DNA from: Lumbricus rubellus
Taxonomy: Eukaryota > Annelida > Clitellata > Crassiclitellata > Lumbricidae
Direction of reading: 5' to 3'
Length of the DNA stretch: 64,000 nucleotides
NCBI GenBank assembly: GCA_945859605.1
Contig: OX243827.1
Location: 4,102,345 to 4,166,344 of the forward strand
The number at the start of each line of letters is the position of its first letter. Positions within the stretch are counted from its first letter, which is position 1. Of this stretch, positions 11,686-22,848 are shown piece by piece. A program made the position numbers and the translations under genes. Under the pieces are notes generated by a model. That model searched no databases. It saw only the letters and a program-made list of their open reading frames with translations, and had not been told where the DNA came from.

Positions 11686-11693
11686 GGACTACA

Positions 11694-13292
11694 CTACTGA
11701 TCTTACATGCTTCTGTATAAACTCTTAAGGAATGTGAACCCAAAGTCATCTGATCTTTCACACAAACAGAATATGGTTTTTCTTGTAGGCTAACTGTTGC
11801 TACGCTGAACCTCGTCGCTCGCACACGTGTGTGCTATAGCACCATATAAATTATTGGAGATAACTTTTCAAAGATGGCACTTGCTATTTGAAGCATGTCA
11901 GATGATCAATTAATAGGATCCTAATGAAGCCGTGTTGCATAGTGTCTGCTTCCCACGAATGCATAATATAGGCTGTTCCTACTGATCAGATATAGGCCTA
12001 TTAATTACATGCATGGCCTATGGATGTGCGTGCTCTTTCATCATATTTAAACAGTATACCTGACAAAACTGCATGAAAATAAATTTACTATTATCAATTG
12101 GGTGTGGGTATTGGCTGTTTGGTAGAAAACGATATTTCAACTCTACTCTGTATCTGCATATAACGTGGCGCCTACAACCTGTTACTGTATACCTTGCTCT
12201 TTATGAATCGATTTATCTATTGGACATAAAAGTGAGCACAGCTGTCACCTATGTAAGACGCAATGAAGACGCTGTACGTGTTGCCAATGTCAGCTTCTTC
12301 CCTCTACCAATCCATACTCTCTTATAAGAAAGATGCAACACCAGAAGACACGTATACGCAGACCAATAAGCATGCATACGTGGACAAGTACCGAAGAAAA
12401 CAGCGAGACAGACTGACAGACAGCAACGGCGAAGATAATGATACTGCGTCGTCGTGGCAGCAACGTTGAGGCCTATAGATAGGCAGATCGATGCATTGCA
12501 GTGTGTGTGGGTGTGTGTGTCTCTCTATCGAATAGGCCTGCTTCAATAACGTTTGAGTCGTCGTTCGGTTAGATTGCTGATAGTCGATGCACGGCAAAGT
12601 GTGAGGAAAGGACTTCTCGTCTTGAAAAGACCTTCCTCTGTTCTTTCTACAACAAAGTTCGATACAGGATATCATATAAACTAGGCTATCTATTGAAATT
12701 TGCAACCTAGGCTATACTCCGTTTAAGAGAATATCAAAGGTGAGCAAGTCCTCATTCGTTCGATCATTTATTCATTTATTCATTCATTCATTCATTCAAG
12801 GTATTAAAATCAGGCTTTTCAACAAATCCTACCAAAAAAGCAATCTGGCCTCCTCCTCTTCTTCCTCTTCTTTCTCTTCTTCCTCCTCCTCCATCTCCTC
12901 CTCCTTCTCTTCTTCCTCCTCCTAGTCTTCCTACCTTCTCATTCAACCTCCCATATCCTTCTTCTGACTTCTTTCCGTCTCTGCTATGCCTCCTCTCTCT
13001 ACTCCCTTCCTCTTTCCCTCCATCTCGCTTTCGTCTCCTTTTTTCCCAATTCCCACCCTACCTCTCTCGATAATGTATCTGTCACTTCTCTGTCTATGCC
13101 AGATCTCTTCACTTATCTTATCCGCGGGCTCCGATTATAGCCACATACACTGGTTTAATTAGGTTTATGTTCTCACAATTGAAAAAGGCCACATTATAAT
13201 CTGCATCAGCGGCGCCGCCAGGATTTTATTTCTGTACGCACAACTTGCACAAAATAATATGAAGCGAACAGCGATCGATACGAGCTTATATT
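11694..13292. other. Intergenic sequence, no gene seen
   Basis: Contains a (TTCA)n run near 12770-12798 and long pyrimidine-rich (TCC/CTT) sequence at 12850-13060. The palindrome TAGGCCTA and close variants recur here and elsewhere in the window. No exon was recognised. Confidence 0.4.
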
Positions 13293-14021
13293 CTGGGGCG
13301 GATCCAGGATTTCTGGTTGGGGGGGGGGCGTAAATACTACAAATCCAATCCCATATATATACACACATATACAGTGCTTAAAAGTGTAACAAAAAATGCC
13401 AGGACGCTGTATTGTAGGTCTAATTGGTCGTCAGTGGCGGCGCCGAAGGCGGGAAGTTGCGAGTGCCGAAGGCACGAAGCCCATCCCGACTAGGGGGTTC
13501 GGGGGAGCGTCGTAAGCTCCTCCAGCGGGGTCTGGGGCGGAGCCCCAGCGACCAGCGCATTTTTGGCTGTTTCGACCTTAAATGGAGCCATTTTTAGGCT
13601 CTTGTTTGCCAGCTATTTGTCAGTCTCCTTGGATGCTTTCTGGCGTAGGCCCTAGGTCTTGATAATGTCATCAATGTCTAACATTTGATGCATCCTTGTG
13701 AACAAACAATAAAATGAGTGCATTAAATCTGCCCTCATTCATTGTACTTCGGAAACACGACTTCACAAATCGCAGACTAGAATTTGCTCGTTCAACACTG
13801 CAAGCCGTGACAGAAGTGAGCAGCAAAATGTGAATTATTGTGGTCATATTTGGATACATAATACGGTAAGAGAGCTCCATTCTGCCGGTCCAGCTATACT
13901 TCAAACATCCTATTCCCAAATTGCAATTATATTAGTTTTAGGTCAGTTTAGTTTGAGAACATTTGCTGCAGGTTTAGGGGGGGGGCGTACGCTGGCTCCG
14001 CCCCCTCTAAATCCGCGCTTG
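13293..14021 (-). mobile_element. hAT element remnant with transposase C-terminus
   Basis: Left end CTGGGGCGGATCCAGG and right end CTAAATCCGCGCTTG resemble the hAT end motif CAGGGGCGGATCCAG seen intact at 14561 and 22581. On the minus strand 13671-13919 encodes the hAT dimerisation domain: SVERANSSLRFVKS, then STMNEGRFNALILLFVH. No clean target duplication was found, so the left limit is less certain. An internal CAGTGGCGGCGCCG at about 13434 may be the end of another insertion. Confidence 0.72.
13671..13919 (-). pseudogene. hAT transposase C-terminal dimerisation domain fragment
   Basis: The motif order (CSVERANSSLR..K...RSTMNEGRFNAL) matches the C-terminal hATC domain that dimerises the transposase. 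The catalytic RNase-H-like region is not present in frame, so this is a decayed remnant. Confidence 0.75.
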
Positions 14022-14255
14022 ATATTATATATATATATATATTATATATATACCGTATATATGCCTACTGGCGATTATGAGGTATCACCAGCATAAGCTT
14101 TTTGCTCCATTTTGGGTATACGCATAGAGGTAATTTTTCACAGTTTAAACAGGCCTAACTACCAACAAAGCGTTTCAAAATTCATCCGCAATCCAGTTAG
14201 CCTACAGTTTACCTATTTATGAAGTATAGAGCCTAACCGGTGTAGGCCTAAAGGC

Positions 14256-14561
14256 CATGGGCGTCCGCAGCGGGGCGCAAGGGGGCGCAAGTGCGACCCC
14301 TGGATTTTTCACATAGTTGCACATAAATTTTGATTATTTGGTTGTGATCCGCCAAAAAAGTAGATGACCTTTTTTACTCCTCCACTTGAAAACCGACTGG
14401 GGGCCACGTCCCATGCCATTTTCCGAATAGGAAGGGGGGCAATATGCCATTACACCCATATGCATATTGCTAATTTCATACCAAATGGGGGGGGGGCCAC
14501 GTCCCATGGCAGTTTTAAATGGGGGCCATGGCCGGATTGCCCCCCTCTGGATCCGCCCCTG
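14256..14561. mobile_element. hAT-like non-autonomous fragment(s)
   Basis: Right end CTGGATCCGCCCCTG is the same as at 22567-22581, and the internal block CCGCCAAAAAAGTAGATGACC also occurs in that element. The left end CATGGGCGTCCGCAG instead resembles the end of the 28477 element. With no matching target duplication, it may be two abutting fragments. Confidence 0.6.
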
Positions 14562-15021
14562 GCTATAAAAAGTGCACATAAAAACACATACAAACAAAAA
14601 TTAAATTTTAAAAAAAGTTTTAACGGTTTTACATCCAGGAATCCCAGGATCCATAGACCTCTAGGGCCTAGGCGGCTATAAGACGCTCAATGCCCAGATG
14701 GCTCTCCATTAGAGTGTAAGTAAGTAAGAAAGTAAGTATATTCTATAGATTAAAAAATTTCAATAGAATTTCATCGCTTAGGCCTATAATAAATTTACAA
14801 TTTGTGGAAAAAAATTTGGGGCCTTTCCGCGCTGTACGCACTTGCGTTAAGTGCGTACGCCTAACGGCGCCCCTGATCTGCATGACCCAGCGCCAGCGGG
14901 GAGGGGGGCTACACATTAGATAAATCGAGAGGCACAAATTCTGCTAAATGAATTAATGCAGAAAAACTACGATGTTTCCTAGCATTTGTTGTTGTTGTTG
15001 TTGTTTCGGAAGGAAATCGAA

Positions 15022-18000
15022 ATGAAAATCCGTTGTCCTCATCTTCCTCCTTCTCCTTCTCCTTCTCGTCTTCGTCCACCGACCATATCAGTGTATGTTC
15101 TGCTGTGGATGTGCGTGGCTGTTTCTATTCTTCTCATCCATCATGTATCCGATGGACATCAGTTACGACGTGGAAAGATAACGAAAGGTCGAGAGGTGAA
15201 AACTACCGACGAAGAAGCAGAAGAAGACAAACGTGAGTAAGAGAACGATCGAAAGGACATCAATGGGCTGTTTTCATTTTCCTTTCTTCCTCTTCTTCTT
15301 CTTCTTCTTCTTCTTCTTCTTCTTCTTCTTCTTCTTCTTCTTCTTCCTCTTCCTCTTCCTCTTCCTCTTCCTCTTCTTCCTCTTCCTCTTCCTCCCTTTC
15401 CTCCCCTTCCTCCCCTTCCTCCTCTTCCTCCCCCTCCCCACCCCCTCCCCCTCCCCTCCCCCTCCCCTCCCCCTCCCCTCCCCTCCCCTATCCCCCTCCC
15501 CTCCCCTTCCCCTTCCTCTTCTTTTAAGAACACTTAAGCTGTTATAGCATGCAGTAGCAATGCCAGTAGATATGGAACTATCAGTTCTGGCGCAACCTAG
15601 GTCAAGGTCAGAAGTCAAGGTAATTAGGTCAAGGCCGTGGCCCCTGGACAAGGTCGTGGGCCTTGGTCAAAGTCACAATCAATGGCGGTCATGCCTAATT
15701 ATTAAAGATAGCTGGTCATATCCCTGCGACCGCGTGTCCAATCGCGTGACCGTCTATAATATCCAATCGTGTGATCGAGTGTATGTATTTATGTGTTTCA
15801 GTGCCATTCGCTCACCTGGCTGGCGGTGGATTTCGAATGGGAAGTAATGACCGTGAACTGTTAAAGACCGGAGAATATCCGTTGAAGAACCTTCGCGTCA
15901 AACCATTCAAGATCGACCGATTCCTAATAACAAACGCCGAATACATGTAAGCTGATTCTTTAAATCACTTAACAATTAATAATTAACTCATTACTTTCAG
16001 ATTATAGGCCGAGAGTTTATCAGGGGGTTGGCCCCTCTAAGAAGGCACAAGTTCAACTTTTTACCATGAAAATGGTATTCTTTTTCGGGGTAACCCCCCC
16101 CCCTAATAAGGCCCAGACTCGGGGTTAGCCCCCAAGAACGGAAACCAAACTCCGCCCATGCCGAGAACTGTGCAGATATTTTCAGACGTTTATCGATCGT
16201 GATTCGAGACTACAAAGCAAAATGAGAAAATCAGAGTTGTGGACAAAAATGACGTCAGCGTTGACGATAGACGTGGTAAGAGGACGACGACGATGTGGCT
16301 CCACCTGTTGTCAAGTGAGCAATTAATCTGTCAACAGATGCAGCTGCAGCAGACGCCCTTCTGCTCAACGACACGACACTGCTGATGTTGCTTTTCAAAA
16401 TGTAACAGTAGTCCTATAAGGCTATACCAATAGCCTACCACAGGTTAAACCGATACCTTACTTTGCCTGAAAGGGTTGCATTAACGCACCATAGGCCTAC
16501 TTTACCAGAATGCCTTAGCCTACCTCATCGTTATAAGGTACAACATAGTGCAATGCCTACAGGTACCTTACCAGAATACCGTAGTTTATTCATATATGCA
16601 GGTGCCTTCCTTGTGGTAGGCTTACCATGGCTAATCCAGGATAGGCTACATACCATATAATTCCGTACACCGTTGATGATACTTGATTGCCCACCACCAC
16701 AAAATGAAAGTCAAGCTACCAAGATGATATAAGATGATCATTATATCGGGTATAGAATATAGAATTATGTGGTGCGTATATTATGTGTTGCAGGGCGTTC
16801 AAGCAGGACAAGCCTCGTTACATGACGCAGGCAGAGACGGTTGGCTACAGCTGGGTCTTCATCAGACACAAGACAGACAAAGCGAGACACGACACAAACC
16901 AAAAACACAAAGACGGATCATTCTGGCATGCAGTACGCAATGCAACATGGAACCAGGTAGACACACTAGTATGGTCTACAGGGTGCGCCAAAAAAAGACC
17001 CCCCTAAGATTTTTGCCAATATCTTGACCAAAAGTGAGAATTTTGAAATGAAATTTTACAGTCTTAAAGACAATTCATATTTACACCAGATGGCCACATT
17101 TCAATAAAATATTTAAAACAGAACAAAAGTTACACCACTTTTAGTGAGGTCACCCACCGTTTTTTGACGATTCAAAAACGCGACGCAACAAAAAAGTAAC
17201 AAAAAAACAATCTAATTATTCTGGCTAATATCTTGGCCATAAGTAAGAATATCAAAATGAAATTTCACAGGCTTAAACACAATTCATATCTGCACATGAT
17301 GACCAGATTTCTTCAAAATATTTCAAGCGCAACGAAAGTTATACCACTGTTAGTGAGGCCACCCCCCATTTTTTGACGTTGCAAAGACGTAATGCAGGAA
17401 AAAGTAGCAAAAACACGATTTTAATAAGTCACATCTCAAATAATTGTTATCAATTAGCCTTCATATTGCCAGATGATCATTATTAATACTATTTAAAAAG
17501 AATCAGGGTGCCAGCATAGCTGCGCGTCACTGAGAAGTCACTTAGCAAGATGACAATCAAATTGGTAAATAATGAATCTGCCAGATTAATCAACGGGTCC
17601 ATCAAGAACTTTGCAAAGAGACTCAAAACAAGTGTTGGCACTGGTGGTGGGCACATTGAACACAAGTCGTGAAGCATACCAAGTTCATTTGACAACAGTT
17701 ATTTGAGATGAGACTTAATAAAATCGTGTTTTTGTTACTTTTTGTTGCGTTTCGTTTTCGAATCGTCAAAAATCGGTGGATGACCTCACTAAAAGTGGTA
17801 TAACTTTTGTCGTGTTTGAAATATTTAGGTTAGATTTGGCTATCCTGTGTAAATATGAATTGTCCTGAAACCTGTGAAATTTCATTTCAAAATTCTTACG
17901 TTTGGCTAAGATATTAGCAAAAAACCTAGTTTTTGTTGCGTTTCGTTTTTGAATCGTCAAAAAAACGGTGGGTGACCTCCCTAAAAGTGGTATAACTTTT

Positions 18001-19542
18001 GTTCTGTTTGAAATATTTTATGAAATCTGGCCATCATGTATAAATATGAATTGTCTATAAGGCTGTGAAATTTGAGTTCGAAATTCTCACTTTTGGCAAA
18101 AATATTGGCAAAAAACCTAGAAGGGGGGTCTTTTTGGCGCAACCTGTATAGTACTGCATCTGAATACGTGTAGGCCTATCGGAATCTAGGCCTATAGACT
18201 ATTATATGAATCTGAATGTATGGACATGAATGCAATGTATAGGCCCCTTTACATAATGATCGTTTTGATATTGCCCATGTATCCGAATGTACGTTAGGTC
18301 TATATAATATGATATAATAATAGTTTGTCTATGAATAATAATATCAGCGAATGATATTATTACTTTCTGTTCAGCCGTTTGGACCTGGCAGTTCGATTGT
18401 TGACATACTGAACTACCCGGTGGTGCACGTCAGCTTCCACGATGCATACTCATACTGCATATGGAATCAGAAGAGATTGCTCACCGAGTACGAATGGGAA
18501 TTCGCCGCCAGAGGAGGCGTCAATGGTAGGTAAACCATGCAGATGCTGCAGAGCTCTCAATTCTAATAATTCTAATAATATAATAAAATTTTATATCTTC
18601 TGATGTAGATGGTCAGAATGGTTAGCGCGTTAGTCCAATTGTAATCAATGCAATTCTGCCCTTAATGTTTTTCGTTGGCTACTACTAGGCTTAATCGGAG
18701 TTCTAAATCTCCCTCATAAACAACGAGATACATTAGCTTCTTAGTGTATCTGTAAAAGCCTCTGGGGGTTTCTGTAGGCCTACACGATCGAGTAGCTATA
18801 GAGTTGTCACGATGTCATGACGCGGTTTCATTCAATTCGTTGAAGCAGTAGGCCTATGCAATTTATGCATGCAGTGACTGCCAGTGAGACAGCCGAGGCC
18901 TGCTTATTCTTCAGCAGTACTTAGCAATTAGCCTACTTTAGTAACTAAGATTACTTTAGTCACTAAGATTACTTCAGTGATTAAGATTACTTCAGTGATT
19001 AAGATTACTTCAGTGACTGAGAATACTTTAATAAACATTACTTTAGTCACTAAGAATATTTTAGTGACTAAGAATACTTTAGTGACTAAGATTACTTTAG
19101 TCACTAAGAATACTTTAGTCACTAAGATTACTTCAGTGATTAAGATTTTTCAATGATTAAGATTACTTCAGTGATTGAGATTAGCCTACTTTAGCGACTA
19201 AGATTAGGCTTGTTAAAAACGAATTAGTAAACATTAATTAGTTTTAAAAAGTGATATTTGTTTTGTTAGATACGAGGTTTCCTTGGGGCAACGAATCAGA
19301 AGTGATGAGGGGAAACCTTTGGCAGGTACGTTACGTCGTTATCTATCACGCAGACACAAGTGGAAAATTAGTGTTGTTCTGAAATTCTCTACAGTCTACA
19401 ATATCGAGTAGACCGAACAATTATTCTGAATTTTAGCTGTAGTCTAATTTTTCTTACCTCATCTGAATTCGTTTTACCCCTCACTCATTCGCTCACTGCC
19501 GATTACGATGACAATGAAGATAAGACTAGTTGACGCTATATA

Positions 19543-19576
<34 letters not shown>

Positions 19577-22500
19577 TTCATAATGCTACATACATGCTAC
19601 ATACATAATACTACATAATGAAGATACATACAGGGTGGTCCAGCATAAATGAACCAACTTTGAATGCATATAACTCCGGCAATTTTTGGAATTTATTTAT
19701 ACTTTATGCGTCAAATAAAAGATATTTCACTCAAGTATATGCACTGAAAAAATGTAACTGGTACAAATTTTGGTTTTAATTATATGCTCGGGACAGCGCT
19801 AGCTACCATATTTTTTTGTGGTTTGTGACGAAATCTGGCGCCGTTGACAGACAATGATCGCGTTTTGATCTTAATTTTCCGAACTGATAAGGGATATAAC
19901 TCGATTAAAATTATTTACAAATTTTCTAACAGCGGATGGAATAAACAATACCTTGAATTATCTGCTACTGAAAATTGATAAAAACAGGACTTTCTAATCG
20001 TAAACCATGGGAATTACGGCGCGCAGATCCGCTAACATTGCTCTTGTGTTCGAGTAAATTGGCCGTCAAGACAACCACCCGGATAGGCTCTACAGGCAAA
20101 TTTTCTCAGGTCATTCAGCGCGAAACAGGTAGTCCTATAAACACCGTACAACATATTCTAAAAGATTATCTAAAGTTATTTGTCGACGTGATGTCCAACA
20201 ACACTCCAACACTGACGCAAAGAAGCGACTAGCAAAACAGCTGGCGTGCAGCCAGCCGTTTCTTTGCGTCTAAAGCAGCGCGTGGCAGCGCGCACCGCTG
20301 TTGATAAAATTGAAAGAAAATGGTTTTGCAACGAGAAGATATTCATAGTAGATACTTATAAAACACCCAAAATGATCGTGTTTATGCACGTGTTAGCGAA
20401 AAACGATTTGTGAATATATCTCGGCGAAACGGCGCCTTATTACGTCACAAATCACAACAAAATATGGTAGCTCGCGCTGTTCCGAGCATATAATTAAAAC
20501 CAAAACTTGTACAAGTTCCAGTTTTTCAGTGCATATACTTGAGTGAAATATCTTTAATTTGGCGCATATAGTATAAATAAATTCCAAATATTGGCGGAGT
20601 TATATGCATTCAAAGTTGGTTCATTTATGCTGGACCACCCTGTATATACACCGTGACTCAAAAAAGTAAGCCAAATTGTTTTGCATATATCTCTAACACC
20701 TGATGGCATATCAAGCTAAAATTTTCCAAATATTTAGAGAAGTGGACCAAGAATATGATTCCAAAATTTCATGAAATAAAGTTGAATGGATAAAAAGATA
20801 TGAATATTTAAACTTCATATACCGAAATTGCAGTTTACAAGCAATTTTCTATCAGATTCAATAAAGTGTTTCCTTATTATCTCTAAAGCCTGATGATTAA
20901 TCATTCTAAAATTTCCAGATATGTAGAGAATTGAACTACCAATATGACCCCAACAGTATGGTTTGATAATTTAATTAAATAAGATGCTCAAAATGTCCCC
21001 CTCCTGCTTGCACGCAAGCCTGAGGGCGCTGGCGCCGTTGCAATGGCAACAGCAACGTCGATTATCCTCTGGTTCAGGCCATCCCGCACTTCCAACAAGC
21101 GTGCTTCAGATCGTTTATATCATGGATTGTTGTCTGGTAGGCTCGATCTTGCATCACGCTCCACATTTTATAGTCGACAGGATTCAAATCTGGACTGTTC
21201 GGAGGCCATAATGTGGGAGAAATGAAGTCTACACAATAAAAGACTTGCTGAAAACTGAAATTTCGGGTGATGAAGTTGAAATATCCATACCTTTCTATCC
21301 CTTCACATTTATGACATGAAATTTTGGAATCCTATTCTTGGTTCAATTCCCCAAATATCTGGAAAAAGTTTTTATGATTACTCATCAGACATCAGAGATG
21401 TAAAAAAAAATAGTTTGGCTTACTTTTTATTGAATCTGACAGAAAATTGCTTGTAAACTGCAATTTCGGTATATGAAGTTTAAATATTCATATCTTTTTA
21501 TCCGTTCAACTTTATTTCATGAAATTTTGGGATCATATTCTTGGTCCACTTCTCTAAATATTTGGAAAATTTTAGCTTCATATGTCTTCAGGTATTAGAG
21601 ATATAAGGAAAAAAAATTGGCTTACTTTTTTGAGTCACGGTGTATATACACTGTGTCCCAATAAATCGGGCACCCTTTTTATAATGTGAATAAAACAGGT
21701 AAATCTTAATCGATTTTCAAAATTTCAAAACTGTTTTTATCCTGAGATAATTATCTACAAATTGGTAATTTATGAACGGCCTTCACTAAAAAATTACGTC
21801 ATAATGACGTCGTTAATTTACATATCGAAACCAAATGTCAACAAAAATCGTTGTGTTCGGTACTCAACATTTGAATTCTCTGATGCAAATGACGTAATTG
21901 TGACGTCAATATTCATGCCAGAAACTTCATATTTGAATCAGTGTAAGATAATTATCTCAGGATAAAAACAGTTTTGAAATTTTGAAAATCGATTAAGATT
22001 TACCTGTTTTATTCACATTATAAAAAGGGTGCCCGATTTATTGGGACACAGTGTATATATATACCACACGCGTGCACACACACACAAGGGCAGATACAGA
22101 AATTTTGGACGGGGGGGGGGCCAAAAATTCTTGGTCTTGGGTCCGGGAAAAATGTAGGCCTTGGGAAAAATTTTCTTTCTCGTATCCGCCAAAAAAGTTG
22201 ATGACCTTTTTTTTTTTAGTCATTCGGCCAAATTTTTTAGAAAATAATACCATTTTGTCCGCCAAAAAAGTTGATGACCTTTTTTTTTTAGTCATCCGGC
22301 CAAATTTTCGGGAAAATAATAATACCATTTTGTCCGCCAAAAAGTGATGACTTTTTTTTTTTTAGTAGTCATCGGCCGGCCAATTTTTTTAGTCATCCGG
22401 CCAAATTTTCGGAGGGGGTCCGCAATGCATGGGTATTTCTTAATAGCGGGGGCCCAAATTGTACAATATGTACATTGTTCCACAGCATGTTCAATCCAAA

Positions 22501-22805
22501 TGGGGGGGGGGGGGCCACGATACATGGGAGTTCTAAATGGGGGGGCCATGGCCGGATAAGCCCCCTCTGGATCCGCCCCTGCACACACACACACACACAC
22601 ACACACGTTATGACCTGCCGATGAATGTCTTCTTCTTCTTCAGGGTCGATTTCCTGACTTTAATTTGGCGAAGGATGGATACGACGGTTTGTCACCAGTC
22701 GATGCTTTCAGAAGACAAAATAAATTCGGTAACAGAATTATTATTATGTTTTAATAATTATAGTAGGCCTATTGATAATTAATATCACATAATTCATAAT
22801 ATAGG

Positions 22806-22848
<43 letters not shown>

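Noticed and set aside
18600..18660. tRNA-like sequence GGTCAGAATGGTTAGCGCGTTAG
   Set aside because: It has an A-box-like start, but no B-box or cloverleaf partner was found downstream.
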